From Fontibacillus puldeungensis (GTDB taxonomy: Bacteria > Bacillota > Bacilli > Paenibacillales > Paenibacillaceae): 64,000 bases of DNA. The notes under the pieces were generated by a model that had not been told where the DNA came from, ran no database searches, and saw nothing but the letters and a program-made list of their open reading frames with translations. The position numbers and the translations under genes were made by a program. Of the stretch, positions 8,446-17,147 are shown piece after piece. Location: assembly GCF_042678945.1 (NCBI RefSeq), contig NZ_JBHTLM010000006.1, positions 186,001 to 250,000 on the forward strand, in the 5' to 3' direction. The stretch's first letter is position 1. Every line of letters begins with the position of its first letter.

Positions 8446-10452
8446 ATGCTGCAAATGACATCAAGACGCGGCAGCCTCTCAGAACGCGTTAAGAAGCTGT
8501 CGCAAAATCACAACTTGATTTACATTCTGTTTATTTTAGCCATCTTCTATAAACTTGTACTGCTACACAGCCATCTGCATGCTCTACATATCGATATGAA
8601 CCTGCTCGACGATATCATCGCCATCGGTTCCATCATTCTTGTTTCCTTCTGGACGCTGTGGCTTCAGCGCCGCGGACGGGCTATAGCACTCGGGGTACTG
8701 AACGTACTGCTTACCGCGCTTATTTTCTCCGACTTAGTATATTATCGCTATTTTGGAGATTTCATTACCGTTCCGGTACTGTTGCAGGCGGGTCAAGTCG
8801 GGGAGCTCGGAGACAGCATACAGTCGCTGATTCACGGCTACGATCTGTGGCTCATCGCCGATTGGGGAGCTTGGCTGATTCTAAAGATCGGAGTGTTCAT
8901 TTGTGGACGCCGTCAATCCAGAACAGCATACTACAGTGGACCCGCCTTTTCGTTTCAAAATAAAGGCAGGGGCTCTCGCCGCAGCTGGCTTAAACGTTTC
9001 TCAACCGGCGCTGCTGCTTTTGTTATTGGCTTCGTTCTGACAATGGGACCAATTACTTACTACACCAAGACCTGGGCGGTCGGGTTGTTTGAAAACAACT
9101 GGTGGAATGTTTCCCTGTACAACATAACCGGGCTGTTAGGTTTCCATTATTATGATGCTTCCCGTTACATTAAGCAGCATTTAAGCGGCCAAAGTGGGGT
9201 AACCGCTAAAGAAAAAGCAGAGATTCAGCAGTGGTTCGATCAATCCAAAGGAAACCGCGAGGTTCATAACGAAACCTATGGCGCCTATGCCGGGAGCAAC
9301 GTTATTGTGGTACAGGCTGAGGCGTTTATGAACTTCATGATTGGAAAACTGATCGAAGGCCAGGAAATTACACCGAACATCAATAAGCTAATGCAGGACT
9401 GCCTGTACTTTCCAAACTATTATCACCAAACCGGTCAAGGTCGTACATCGGATGCTGATTTCTCCTCAAACAGCTCGCTGCATCCGCTGCAGGTCGGTTC
9501 GGTATTCGTTCGATACGCCGATCATACTTTCGATATGCTGCCGAATATTTTGAAGGAACAAGCAGGATACAGGACCGGTGCATTTCATGCCTATGAGGGG
9601 AGTTTCTGGAACCGGAACAACATGTACAAAGCGATGGGCTATGAACGGTTTTACAGCAAAAAAGACTTTCACATGGACGAACCTCTCGGCTGGTCGCTCG
9701 GGGACAAGTCATTTTTCCGACAATCTTTGGATTACATGAAGCAGGAGAAGCAGCCATTTTATTCATTTCTGATTACATTATCCAGCCATCATCCATATTC
9801 GCTTCCAAAAAATGTACAAGAGCTTAACGTTGGGAAATTTGAAGGTACGATGTTCGGGGATTACTTGCAATCCATTCATTATGCAGACGCCGCATTGGGT
9901 GAACTGGTTGAAGGGTTGAAGCAGGACGGGTTGTGGGATAACACCATCTTTTGTTTTTACGGGGATCACGACAACTCGATTAAGGGAAAAACAGACTATG
10001 AAAAATTCCTTGGCAAAACGTTATCTGATCTCGACATGCATCAAATCATGAATCAGGTGGCGCTGCTTGTTCACGTTCCGGATGGAAAGCTTAAGGGGGT
10101 CAACGACGAGCCTGCAGGGCAGCTCGATTTGGCACCGTCTATCCTGCATTTGCTTGGAATTCCTTCGTCGCCATATTACATGATGGGTAACAATCTGTTC
10201 GCTGGCTCCGCTACGGACCGGTTGGTCGTCCTTCGGTCAGGAGCGTTTACGAATGGGAAGCTGTACTATATTCCTTCTTCCGACTATCGATATGAGAACG
10301 GGAGCTGCTATGATTTGAAGACGCGGTCTTTGACAAGCGTTGAGCAGGCTAGCCCCCTTCATGAAGAGGCCTCAAAGCGGCTGCGGATTTCCGACAAGGT
10401 CGTTAACTACGATGTCATTACGGATCTGCGAAAGGCAAATCAAAATAAATGA
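8446..10452 (+). CDS. ltaS: lipoteichoic-acid synthase family protein
   Basis: A 668-residue membrane enzyme of the LtaS family, which polymerises glycerol phosphate from phosphatidylglycerol on the outer face of the membrane. About five transmembrane helices occupy residues 20-210, followed by an extracellular sulfatase-fold domain. The nucleophile motif is GQGRTSDADFSSNSS (Thr near residue 333), and metal-binding residues are seen in FYGDHDNS near 505. The conserved segment NVIVVQAEAFMNFMIG precedes them. The start ATG has AAAGGAG upstream. No second ltaS-like gene is in the window, so whether this is the housekeeping synthase or a primase-type paralogue is open. Confidence 0.9.
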   Translation: MLQMTSRRGSLSERVKKLSQNHNLIYILFILAIFYKLVLLHSHLHALHIDMNLLDDIIAIGSIILVSFWTLWLQRRGRAIALGVLNVLLTALIFSDLVYYRYFGDFITVPVLLQAGQVGELGDSIQSLIHGYDLWLIADWGAWLILKIGVFICGRRQSRTAYYSGPAFSFQNKGRGSRRSWLKRFSTGAAAFVIGFVLTMGPITYYTKTWAVGLFENNWWNVSLYNITGLLGFHYYDASRYIKQHLSGQSGVTAKEKAEIQQWFDQSKGNREVHNETYGAYAGSNVIVVQAEAFMNFMIGKLIEGQEITPNINKLMQDCLYFPNYYHQTGQGRTSDADFSSNSSLHPLQVGSVFVRYADHTFDMLPNILKEQAGYRTGAFHAYEGSFWNRNNMYKAMGYERFYSKKDFHMDEPLGWSLGDKSFFRQSLDYMKQEKQPFYSFLITLSSHHPYSLPKNVQELNVGKFEGTMFGDYLQSIHYADAALGELVEGLKQDGLWDNTIFCFYGDHDNSIKGKTDYEKFLGKTLSDLDMHQIMNQVALLVHVPDGKLKGVNDEPAGQLDLAPSILHLLGIPSSPYYMMGNNLFAGSATDRLVVLRSGAFTNGKLYYIPSSDYRYENGSCYDLKTRSLTSVEQASPLHEEASKRLRISDKVVNYDVITDLRKANQNK

Positions 10453-10518
10453 TGATGATAATATGAACTCCATGATACGAGTCAAGTTTCAGGATAACCA
10501 GAGGAAACAGAATAGACA

Positions 10519-10566
10519 CAAAAAGGCGCGAGTCGTGTGAGCACCTGCTCCTACGACTCGCGCTTT
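10519..10566. terminator. terminator between ltaS and the DUF1450 gene
   Basis: The arms GCGCGAGTCGT and ACGACTCGCGC form an 11-bp stem. On the minus strand it is followed by CTTTTTGTG, so it mainly terminates the DUF1450 gene. On the plus strand TTTATAATT follows and it may also stop ltaS transcription. Confidence 0.85.
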
Positions 10567-10578
10567 ATAATTATAAGA

Positions 10579-10824
10579 TTATTCCTGTTTTTCCTCTTTC
10601 GGCTTCTTAACAAAAGGTGCAGCCTTGGCCAGCACTTCATCTTCCGTTGGGGCGCTGACGTAGCGGCCGTTAATATATACGAACGCTCTTTTGCCGCAAG
10701 GGCCGCAATAGGATTTGCAGCCGATCTTGATTTCGGCATCCGGAGCAAGCTTTTGCAATTTCGGTAAAAATGTCTTCATTCGGATATGATTGCATTTATC
10801 GCAAATACGAATGTCGTTAGCCAT
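10579..10824 (-). CDS. DUF1450 small cysteine-rich protein
   Basis: An 81-residue protein with CDKCNH near the N-terminus and SYCGPCGKRAFVYINGRYV in the middle, the pattern of the DUF1450 family (YuzB-like). The paired cysteines suggest a thioredoxin-like or ferredoxin-like fold that binds metal or an Fe-S cluster, but no activity is established. The C-terminal tail is charged (KKPKEEKQE). It is followed by a strong terminator and lies next to the HesB-like gene, which is upstream on the same strand with a 33-bp gap, so the two may be one operon. Confidence 0.75.
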   Translation of the reverse strand: MANDIRICDKCNHIRMKTFLPKLQKLAPDAEIKIGCKSYCGPCGKRAFVYINGRYVSAPTEDEVLAKAAPFVKKPKEEKQE

Positions 10825-10857
10825 GCCTATATCCCTTCTTTTTTCATAAACTAAAGC

Positions 10858-11160
10858 TTAGTGGTCTCCGTGATTGCCTTTGGACGGATTCGTGATCACA
10901 AAGCCTTCCTCAGGAAAATACAAATAGTCGATCTTCACGCCATCCAGAAGCGGATCATTGCCGTCTATGATTACGTCGATTTCTTTATCCGTCGATACGA
11001 TTTGATCCTTCTTGCTCGCCTTTACCAAATCCATGCCATAATGGGCATGGTCGCCATGAGAGTGGGTGATGAATACTTTCAAGGTAAGCCCTTGATTCTC
11101 TTCTTTACTCAATTCTTTGTTTATAACCTTAGCCGCATTGCGGGTAATTTTGACGTTCAT
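10858..11160 (-). CDS. HesB/IscA-fold protein lacking the scaffold cysteines
   Basis: A 100-residue protein with the beta-rich A-type carrier fold pattern: MNVKITRNAAKVINKEL at the start and DPLLDGVKIDYLYFPEEGFVITNPS at the end. Classical IscA/HesB proteins have Cys at a central position and a CxC pair near the C-terminus; here no cysteine is present and the end reads NPSKGNHGDH. Family members of this subgroup (YneR/YqkB-like) are poorly characterised. The string HSHGDHAHYG looks like a metallo-beta-lactamase motif but the protein is far too short for that fold. A histidine-based metal site is possible. Confidence 0.72.
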   Translation of the reverse strand: MNVKITRNAAKVINKELSKEENQGLTLKVFITHSHGDHAHYGMDLVKASKKDQIVSTDKEIDVIIDGNDPLLDGVKIDYLYFPEEGFVITNPSKGNHGDH

Positions 11161-11260
11161 TCGATCTCTCCTGTTCTAAAGTAGGTTCCTAACATTCCTA
11201 TTGTAAAGAAACCCCGGAAAACAAGCAAGTCCACCTTACCCAAAACCATTTTTACAGCGG

Positions 11261-11500
11261 CTAAGTTTTAGGTTCATTTCTCTCCGCGCGAGTTATGAAC
11301 CAATCCATGAGCAGCAGTGTCACCGCCATATCATCCAGTGCAATAAAAGGAAGTACATCCGGCAAAATCCAATAGAGGAGCGCAGGAACGACGAGCAGCA
11401 GCTTGTCCGAAAGCGGAACCTCTCGGGAAGCGAGCAATGGCGGGACCCGCCGCAAAATATGAGCCCATCGCCGAAGCGACCACCAGGACCTCCATTTCAT
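11261..11500 (-). CDS. DUF1232 (YkvA-like) small membrane protein
   Basis: A protein of about 79 residues with the DUF1232 core VPLSDKLLLVVPALLYWILP followed by DVLPFIALDDMAVTLLLMDWF. Two hydrophobic helices predict a small membrane protein. Three in-frame ATG codons lie within 20 bases; the one at 11500 has GGGGGA nine bases upstream and is preferred, while starts at 11506 and 11521 are possible. Function is unknown in the family. Confidence 0.7.
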   Translation of the reverse strand: MKWRSWWSLRRWAHILRRVPPLLASREVPLSDKLLLVVPALLYWILPDVLPFIALDDMAVTLLLMDWFITRAERNEPKT

Positions 11501-11630
11501 ATGCATACATCCCCCAATCACTCTGCTGTTCTTCCCGAATAAGATACCCCATTTTCGCTTTTTCCACTACGATCAACGAAGGTCCGCTCACTCCAGAAGT
11601 GTCCAAAAATTAACAAGTGGTATCCTCGAC

Positions 11631-12557
11631 TTACTCTCTCATAAATTCCGCCAAAATTGGTGCGAGCTCCTCAAATATAAGGGCAAATTGCTCCGGAGGA
11701 AGCGGATTAACGCCCTCGCCTACCTCAACCGTAAAGCCGGGTCGGCGAAATTCATAGATAAACCAATCCTTATAGCCAGCATCGCTGCCGCTTAGCTTGA
11801 CCGCCCGATATCCTCCTGCATCTGCCATACGCACCGCAATACCCTCCGCATTAGCAGGCTCCATATTCCGGTAATTCCAGTATATCTCCTTCCCTTGACT
11901 GTGCAAAGACAGCACCCTGGCAAATTGATGGTCCCGGGTTAAGTTAGCAAGCGCTGCTGCTTCCGGCTCGCTTAATGGCTTTAGTCCTCCATAATCTTGA
12001 GGGGCCGGTTCTTGGATCGCTCTGCGACTCCGTTCTTCCTCCCAAAATGCCGGAAACTGATCGTTCAGGTCTATCCCGCGGATGTTGGCCTTCCAGCGAG
12101 TAAAGTCGTCAAGGCCGTTGTTCCATTCCAGCAGCTGCTTACCGTATGGACAAGGCTGCGGGACCCCGTTTTGAACCAAGTCAACCCCGTCGGGATTCAC
12201 CATAGGTACAGCCCATAGCGTTACTTTTTGAAGCCATTCCCGCGCTTCCTTCGAGCTCCCCTCATCGGCCATTTTGGCCACCTGCTCTATGAAACGCAGC
12301 AGTAGAGGCGCCGTGATCCACTCATTGGCGTGCACTGCGGCATTTATATGCACATGCTCCCGCCCATGGCCAAGCACAAGTGCAAAAATCGGTTTTCCCA
12401 ACACACTCTCACCAATTTTTCTCATCGAGATAAAGCTGTATTTTCGAAGCAAAGCTTCACAATGCCTACAGCAGTCTGAATAGCGATAATTTCCTTCCAA
12501 CCGAACGATTTGGGGCAAGCCATTTCCACCGGTGCCTACTCCGCTCCCAGTATCCAT
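11631..12557 (-). CDS. M14-family zinc carboxypeptidase (gamma-D-Glu-meso-DAP peptidase type)
   Basis: A 308-residue M14 peptidase. Zinc ligands are seen in NAAVHANEW (His and Glu near residues 75-78) and in LSLHSQGKEIYWNYR (His near 219); the catalytic Glu lies in FTVEVGEG near 276. This set resembles endopeptidase I, which cleaves gamma-D-Glu-DAP bonds in peptidoglycan peptides during sporulation or wall recycling. Unlike endopeptidase I it has no LysM domains and no clear signal peptide, so it may act on peptides in the cytoplasm or forespore. It is followed by the small DUF1232 gene on the same strand. Confidence 0.85.
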   Translation of the reverse strand: MDTGSGVGTGGNGLPQIVRLEGNYRYSDCCRHCEALLRKYSFISMRKIGESVLGKPIFALVLGHGREHVHINAAVHANEWITAPLLLRFIEQVAKMADEGSSKEAREWLQKVTLWAVPMVNPDGVDLVQNGVPQPCPYGKQLLEWNNGLDDFTRWKANIRGIDLNDQFPAFWEEERSRRAIQEPAPQDYGGLKPLSEPEAAALANLTRDHQFARVLSLHSQGKEIYWNYRNMEPANAEGIAVRMADAGGYRAVKLSGSDAGYKDWFIYEFRRPGFTVEVGEGVNPLPPEQFALIFEELAPILAEFMRE

Positions 12558-12592
12558 ATTTAAAACTCCACTCCCCTTCTATGCTGTCACGT

Positions 12593-13222
12593 TTATGGAC
12601 TAAAAAAATAGACAATCCCAGCCAGTACCGCCAAGTGTGCCGGGTAAAATACTCGCCAAATCCACCGGGGCATGCGCCAGGACTCCAGCCTTCTCCACAA
12701 TTTAGGCCCATAAGCAATAACTAACGTTGGTACCAAACTAACTAATTGGAGCACCCATCCGTAAGCGAGCAAGTAAGCAAGATTAAGCAGCAAATGCATG
12801 CCAGGCATCATTTTCGGTCCCGCATATTTGAATATAAGCACGAGAAGCAGTCCATATGCCCCATAATCGAACGGAAGCACTTCCATAACTACACATACGA
12901 CGGCAATGATTAGAGCGGTGAATATCCCCGGATGTATAGAATCCAGCAGCCGGATGACCAGAAAAGACACGAACAATGTCATAACAACATTAAGACCGTT
13001 CGTATCAAAAGCAAGCTGATAAGGAATTTGAGACAACACTGCGATCAGAAAAAGCCGAAAGCAATATTTTCCGTAACTGGACGTATGTTTATAGCCCTGC
13101 ACCAACGCATAGGCGTAAATAGGAAAAGCGAGCCGCCCGATTATCCGCCACAATACTTCACCCGGGAAAAATATCAACCCGATATGGTCGATAGCCATCG
13201 TGAGCATCGCGATCAGCTGCAT
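12593..13222 (-). CDS. TraX-family membrane protein
   Basis: A 209-residue hydrophobic protein with about seven membrane segments. The start LIAMLTMAIDHIGLIFFPG and the stretch RIIGRLAFPIYAYALVQGY are typical of the TraX/acyltransferase-3-like family, named after the F-plasmid protein that acetylates pilin. Chromosomal TraX-like proteins in Firmicutes are probable acyltransferases with unknown acceptors. The gene ends 36 bp before the start of the M14 peptidase, so they may form a unit. Confidence 0.85.
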   Translation of the reverse strand: MQLIAMLTMAIDHIGLIFFPGEVLWRIIGRLAFPIYAYALVQGYKHTSSYGKYCFRLFLIAVLSQIPYQLAFDTNGLNVVMTLFVSFLVIRLLDSIHPGIFTALIIAVVCVVMEVLPFDYGAYGLLLVLIFKYAGPKMMPGMHLLLNLAYLLAYGWVLQLVSLVPTLVIAYGPKLWRRLESWRMPRWIWRVFYPAHLAVLAGIVYFFSP

Positions 13223-13319
13223 CGTCTCACACTCCTTAAATTTTTGATTTCCATTTATTTAATTTTTGTTTAGACTGGATCTATAGATACCGTGCTGCTT
13301 AACAGATGGGGGAATTATC

Positions 13320-14228
13320 ATGTACTTATTTATTGTCAATAAAAACTCAGGTAACGGGGGCGGCGAAAAGGTTTGGAATAAAATACGAAAAAAGCTGATC
13401 AAAAAAGGTATTTCCTACGAGCATGCCTACACTCATAGCGCCGAGCAAGCGCATTCATTTCTCACGCAGCGGTTGTCGGAATCGGCCGCATGGCAGGCGG
13501 TTGGCGTTGTTGGTGGCGATGGGACTATTCATAGTTTACTGCCAGCCCTGCGTAATTCCGGCGTACCACTTGCTGTGTTTCCTGCAGGCTCCGGCAACGA
13601 CACCGCCCGCGGCTTCCGGATTCCGCGCAAGGTTGGAGCCGCTCTAGATATTATGCTTAAAGGCTTGCCCCAAGTAGCTGACCTCATTTCGATATCCGAT
13701 CGCAGCACTCTGACTGCACTGGCCGTTGGATTTGACGCTGAAGTTGCCCATAACGTCAACAATAGTCGATATAAAAAAATATGCAATGCCTTAGGCTTAG
13801 GAAGACTCGCATACATTATCGGCGTATTCCACACCTTACTTACGTTTCGTCCCGGCCCTTTAGAAGTGGAATGCGATGGGGTCACGCATCGCTTTTCATC
13901 CGCCTGGCTGACTGCGGTTAACAACTCTATCAGCTATGGTGGAGGGCTCGCTATTTGCCCGGAAGCCAAGCCCGACGACGGACTCCTTGATATCTGTATC
14001 GTTCATGATTGCTCGAAGCTAAAGCTGCTCTTGCTTTTCCCGACTATACTTTATGGAGGCCATACCCGGCTCTCCTTTGTAACGATGCTTCGTGGCCGGA
14101 ACATATCGGTACACAGCAATCTTTCACGACTCGCTCTAGGTGACGGCGAATACATCGCCTCCACACCACTTAAGGCTTCGGTGGATCCAGGCGTTTTGAA
14201 GGTGATGGTCCCGGTAGGTAACTCGTAA
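13320..14228 (+). CDS. diacylglycerol/lipid kinase, YegS-BmrU type
   Basis: A 302-residue lipid kinase of the DAGK catalytic family. The nucleotide-binding signature VGGDGTIHSLLPAL lies near residues 65-78, followed by PLAVFPAGSGNDTARGF, both diagnostic. Relatives phosphorylate diacylglycerol or other lipid hydroxyls at the inner face of the membrane; DgkB recycles diacylglycerol released by LtaS. The presence of ltaS 3 kb away on the same strand makes that role attractive but does not prove it. A bidirectional terminator follows. Confidence 0.88.
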   Translation: MYLFIVNKNSGNGGGEKVWNKIRKKLIKKGISYEHAYTHSAEQAHSFLTQRLSESAAWQAVGVVGGDGTIHSLLPALRNSGVPLAVFPAGSGNDTARGFRIPRKVGAALDIMLKGLPQVADLISISDRSTLTALAVGFDAEVAHNVNNSRYKKICNALGLGRLAYIIGVFHTLLTFRPGPLEVECDGVTHRFSSAWLTAVNNSISYGGGLAICPEAKPDDGLLDICIVHDCSKLKLLLLFPTILYGGHTRLSFVTMLRGRNISVHSNLSRLALGDGEYIASTPLKASVDPGVLKVMVPVGNS

Positions 14229-14263
14229 ATCCGCCGCCTATGAATAGGCCATAAAAATGTTTC

Positions 14264-14306
14264 AAAAAAACCTTTGGTTGGGGAACCCCCTCCAAAGGTT
14301 TTTGGT
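14264..14306. terminator. bidirectional terminator between the lipid kinase and murI
   Basis: AACCTTTGG and CCAAAGGTT form a 9-bp stem flanked by A7 on the left and TTTTT on the right, so it can act for both convergent genes. The murI stop lies immediately next to it. Confidence 0.93.
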
Positions 14307-15122
14307 TTAGACCGGGCTAGACACCTGCCAAACGATCGGCGTCAGCTCAATTTGTTCTCCCAGCCATTGCCGGGCTATTTTTCTAAACATATCCGGGTCG
14401 CCGCTGCAAAAAAATTGATGGACAGGTACCCCGTTGCCACGGGCTAGACTGCCTTTTTGATGCAGCACTGTGCTGATCTCCCGGGCCGTTTCATCCGCTG
14501 AGCTAATCAGTTTCACTTTCGGACCCATTACTTGCTGGATTGGCTTCTTCAAAAAAGGATAATGAGTGCAGCCTAGAATCAAGCAATCCATCGGGTGCTC
14601 TTTAAACTCCCTTAAAGAGTCCTGAGCAACACTCAGAGCTTCTGGAGTATTATACAAGCCCTTCTCCACAAACGGAACAAAATCAGGGCAAGCTGCGCTT
14701 ACGATTTCAATTTGTGGATTCAGTTCTCTCAAAGCTGCCGAGTAGGCGCCGCTTCGGACCGTCCCGATCGTCCCGATCACTCCGATTTTACCTGTCTTGG
14801 TGGCACTGATGGCCGCCCTGGCTCCGGGATGAATGACGCCAATAACTGGAATTTTTACTTTTGCCTTGATATAATCCAACGCAGCCGCCGTTGCGGTATT
14901 ACAGGCAATTACAATCATTTTAGGATTGAACTGAATTAAGAAATCTACGATCTGCTCGGTAAACAAGCGGACTTCTTCAGAAGAACGAGGTCCATAAGGA
15001 GTTCTGGCCGTATCTCCGAAGTAAATAATTTTCTCTCTTGGAAGCTGTCTCATCACTTCTTTGCAGACAGTGAGGCCTCCCACTCCCGAGTCTAATATCG
15101 CGATGGCTTGCTGCACGAACAT
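14307..15122 (-). CDS. murI: glutamate racemase
   Basis: A 271-residue cofactor-independent glutamate racemase that supplies D-glutamate for peptidoglycan in the cytoplasm. The two catalytic cysteines are visible in VIACNTATAAALDYIK (near residue 71) and LILGCTHYPFL (near 183), and the N-terminal motif ILDSGVGGLTVCKEV is diagnostic. Length is normal for Bacillales RacE/MurI. The start ATG has AAAGGA nine bases upstream. It stands alone between terminators. Confidence 0.95.
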   Translation of the reverse strand: MFVQQAIAILDSGVGGLTVCKEVMRQLPREKIIYFGDTARTPYGPRSSEEVRLFTEQIVDFLIQFNPKMIVIACNTATAAALDYIKAKVKIPVIGVIHPGARAAISATKTGKIGVIGTIGTVRSGAYSAALRELNPQIEIVSAACPDFVPFVEKGLYNTPEALSVAQDSLREFKEHPMDCLILGCTHYPFLKKPIQQVMGPKVKLISSADETAREISTVLHQKGSLARGNGVPVHQFFCSGDPDMFRKIARQWLGEQIELTPIVWQVSSPV

Positions 15123-15249
15123 ACCGCTTCCTTTGTGTATAGTTTAATTACTCTCTCCGTTACTTTATGAATGAAGGCCATAAAGCGTACCTAAATCTTA
15201 ACCCAATTTGGGGGGAGGAACAAGAAACTTTAAGGGCACGACAAAAAGG

Positions 15250-15276
15250 AAAAAGACCCTTTTTTCGGGTCTTTTT
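15250..15276 (-). terminator. terminator of the ytxH gene
   Basis: AAAAAGACCC and GGGTCTTTTT form a 10-bp stem with a T-rich loop of seven, usable in both directions. It lies 37 bp after the ytxH stop codon. Confidence 0.85.
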
Positions 15277-15313
15277 CGGATGGGCTATACCACCTTAGAG
15301 CCGTCTTTGCCGT

Positions 15314-15739
15314 TTACTTGTTGTCTTCGCCGTTCTCAGCCGAGGCTGCAGCTTCTGTAGCAGATGCTAATGCTTCCGTACTAGCTGAAGTTTCTTCAAT
15401 AAATCCGGACACATGCGCTTCCTGAGCCTCGTCTTCAGCCGCAACCTTCCCAGCACGACGCGATTGGAAGTCGCAGATTACACCTTCAGCAGTTTCCTTA
15501 ACTTTGTTAACAAGCTGAACTCCTTGCTCTCCTACTTTTTCAACAACCTGCTGCGTTTTTTCACCGACTTTGCCAGCTACTTCCTGCGTCTTTTCTCCTA
15601 CTTGCCGCGCTCCACTAGCAATATCCTTGCGAAGCTCGCGTCCCGCTTTTGGAGCAAAAAGCAAAGCAGTCACCGATCCTGCGATCGCTCCGATCGCCGC
15701 ACCCCACAACCAACCTTTGTTTCCTTTTTCATTGCTCAC
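15314..15739 (-). CDS. ytxH: YtxH-domain general-stress protein
   Basis: A 141-residue protein starting with GTG at 15739, preceded by GGAGAG. The N-terminal YtxH motif is a glycine-rich membrane helix, GAAIGAIAGSVTALLFAPKA, followed by GRELRKDI. The middle has imperfect repeats VGEKTQEVAGK, VGEKTQQVVEK and VGEQGVQLVNK that predict an amphipathic helix, and the tail is acidic and Ala/Glu-rich. B. subtilis YtxH is induced by general stress; molecular function is unknown. Confidence 0.85.
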   Translation of the reverse strand: MSNEKGNKGWLWGAAIGAIAGSVTALLFAPKAGRELRKDIASGARQVGEKTQEVAGKVGEKTQQVVEKVGEQGVQLVNKVKETAEGVICDFQSRRAGKVAAEDEAQEAHVSGFIEETSASTEALASATEAAASAENGEDNK

Positions 15740-15898
15740 GTTCCATCTCTCCTCGTCTTGGGCATTCCCCCTGCCATTTGAGACAGGATGATAGAGACCT
15801 AACGGATTGCCGAACCCGAATCAGGGCGAATGCCTATATAGTTAGTGTATTATAAGCAAATACTGTTTGTCTGGTCACTCTTGGAGATGAATAATTTT

Positions 15899-16336
15899 TT
15901 ACCGTCTGCCTTCAGTGATTCCTTCACGGTCTAAATATAAAAGTACACTCCCCGCAAAAGTATTTAAGGCATCCGGAAGGCGTTTTGTAAGCTGATGCAG
16001 CTCATGGCGATCCCACGCAAAGTAGTCTTGTACGAGCGGTTTACGCAAACGTACTAGTTCTGTGAAAGTGAGGTGCAGCTCAGAAGTAATCACCTTCTCG
16101 TCAAAGATGATATCGATAATATCTTCATAGCTGCTGGCATCGCGCATAATAAAGCCGTCGATTAAATAGCTGCCCACGTCGGTCACAATTTCAACGGCCA
16201 AATGCAGTGCCCGCTCCTCGGCGTACCGCTCAAGCAAGGACTGTTCCACCGTAGAGCCCGAGGCTTTAAGAACCTCCGTAACTTCCGGCAGCAAGGCTAG
16301 TCTCCGTTCAATTTGTTCCCGGTTCACATAATACAC
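15899..16336 (-). CDS. DUF86 / HepT-like protein (YutE type)
   Basis: A 145-residue all-helical protein starting with GTG at 16336 behind GGGGGA. The segments LHLAVEIVTDVGSYLIDGF, SSYEDIIDIIFDEKVI and FTELVRLRKPLVQDYFAWD match the YutE branch of the DUF86/HepT family. HepT proteins paired with an MNT nucleotidyltransferase act as RNase toxins, but no MNT gene is adjacent here, and chromosomal YutE-like members occur alone. I therefore treat it as a solitary core protein of unknown role. Confidence 0.8.
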   Translation of the reverse strand: MYYVNREQIERRLALLPEVTEVLKASGSTVEQSLLERYAEERALHLAVEIVTDVGSYLIDGFIMRDASSYEDIIDIIFDEKVITSELHLTFTELVRLRKPLVQDYFAWDRHELHQLTKRLPDALNTFAGSVLLYLDREGITEGRR

Positions 16337-16380
16337 GGGATATCCCCCTTCTGCTTCAGATGGCTTGTCCAGGCTTGAAC

Positions 16381-16668
16381 CTAAAATTCGAAATCTACCG
16401 CTACCTGGCTTTCACGCACCTGGGTCATGTGCTCAATCACCTTTTTATGCTCCGGGTGAACCTGATAACCTTCCAAATCCTCCAGGGATTCAAAGGTTGC
16501 CACTAAGGCGATATCATAGGAGCGCTGGGACCGGATGACATCTACGCCAACCTCAAGCCCGCGCAGCTGCTCAACCTTTCCCTCTAATCCCCGCAGTACC
16601 GCCGCCGTACGCTCGACACTTTCCGGAGAAGCATCCTTTAGTTTGAACAATACGATGTGCTTAATCAT
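16381..16668 (-). CDS. Dabb-family stress-responsive alpha/beta-barrel protein
   Basis: A 95-residue single-domain protein of the dimeric alpha/beta-barrel (Dabb) family. The start MIKHIVLFKLKD, the central YDIALVATFESLEDLEGYQ and VHPEHKKVIEHM are family signatures. Members form small dimeric barrels; some act as cyclases or stress proteins, but most bacterial ones are uncharacterised. It ends 44 bp before the DUF86 start on the same strand, so the two may be co-transcribed. Confidence 0.85.
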   Translation of the reverse strand: MIKHIVLFKLKDASPESVERTAAVLRGLEGKVEQLRGLEVGVDVIRSQRSYDIALVATFESLEDLEGYQVHPEHKKVIEHMTQVRESQVAVDFEF

Positions 16669-16817
16669 TTCAGCCTATCTCTCCTTGTGTTCCGATTCGG
16701 TATCTGTACAAAATATAACATAACAAGTACCTATAGGAAAGTGATAATGCCCAATAGCTGTACATGATAAACGTTACCGTCAACAATTCGCAATGCTTAA
16801 TTTTTATGAATAAGCAG

Positions 16818-16846
16818 TTGACAGCTAAGTAACATTTTTATAAAAT
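16818..16846 (+). promoter_or_regulatory. sigma-A promoter of tRNA-Ala
   Basis: A consensus -35 TTGACA at 16818-16823 is separated by 17 bases from TAAAAT at 16841-16846. The tRNA begins 16 bases later. Confidence 0.88.
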
Positions 16847-16861
16847 AAAATAGTCGCTCAC

Positions 16862-16937
16862 GGGGCCATAGCTCAGCTGGGAGAGCGCATCGCTGGCAGC
16901 GATGAGGTCAGGGGTTCGATCCCCCTTGGCTCCACCA
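16862..16937 (+). tRNA. tRNA-Ala (anticodon GGC), CCA encoded
   Basis: A complete 76-nt cloverleaf. The acceptor arms GGGGCCA and TGGCTCC pair with one G-U, the D arm is GCTC/GAGC, the anticodon arm CATCG/CGATG encloses CTGGCAG with anticodon GGC, and the T arm is AGGGG/CCCCT around TTCGATC. CCA is encoded at 16935-16937. It reads GCC and GCU alanine codons. Its 3' part is duplicated at 19158-19213. Confidence 0.97.
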
Positions 16938-16949
16938 ACACCTAACTTA

Positions 16950-16973
16950 AACGGCAGAAATGCCGTTTTTTTA
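16950..16973 (+). terminator. terminator after tRNA-Ala
   Basis: ACGGCA, loop GAAA and TGCCGT are followed by seven T residues. It closes the one-gene tRNA unit. Confidence 0.9.
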
Positions 16974-17147
16974 TTGTATTTTTTGGCTTTATTCCAAGTT
17001 AACATGCAATAAACTTGTTCCTTGGGATGTTTTTACATGCCCGTTTTTACTCATATATGTAATGATACATATGGATCTTACCGCAGTTTACTGGGCACCT
17101 TTTGCGGGGTGCTCGTTTTCATTTGTGAACCAAGGGTTCGGAGAGAG

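Noticed and set aside
10858..11160. HSHGDH read as a metallo-beta-lactamase motif
   Set aside because: The protein has only 100 residues and the flanks fit the HesB fold.
11331..11606. 91-codon frame overlapping the DUF1232 gene on the same strand
   Set aside because: It is in another frame over the DUF1232 core, with no domain.
15899..16336. HepT toxin of a HepT-MNT toxin-antitoxin pair
   Set aside because: No MNT nucleotidyltransferase is adjacent and the sequence fits the solitary YutE branch.
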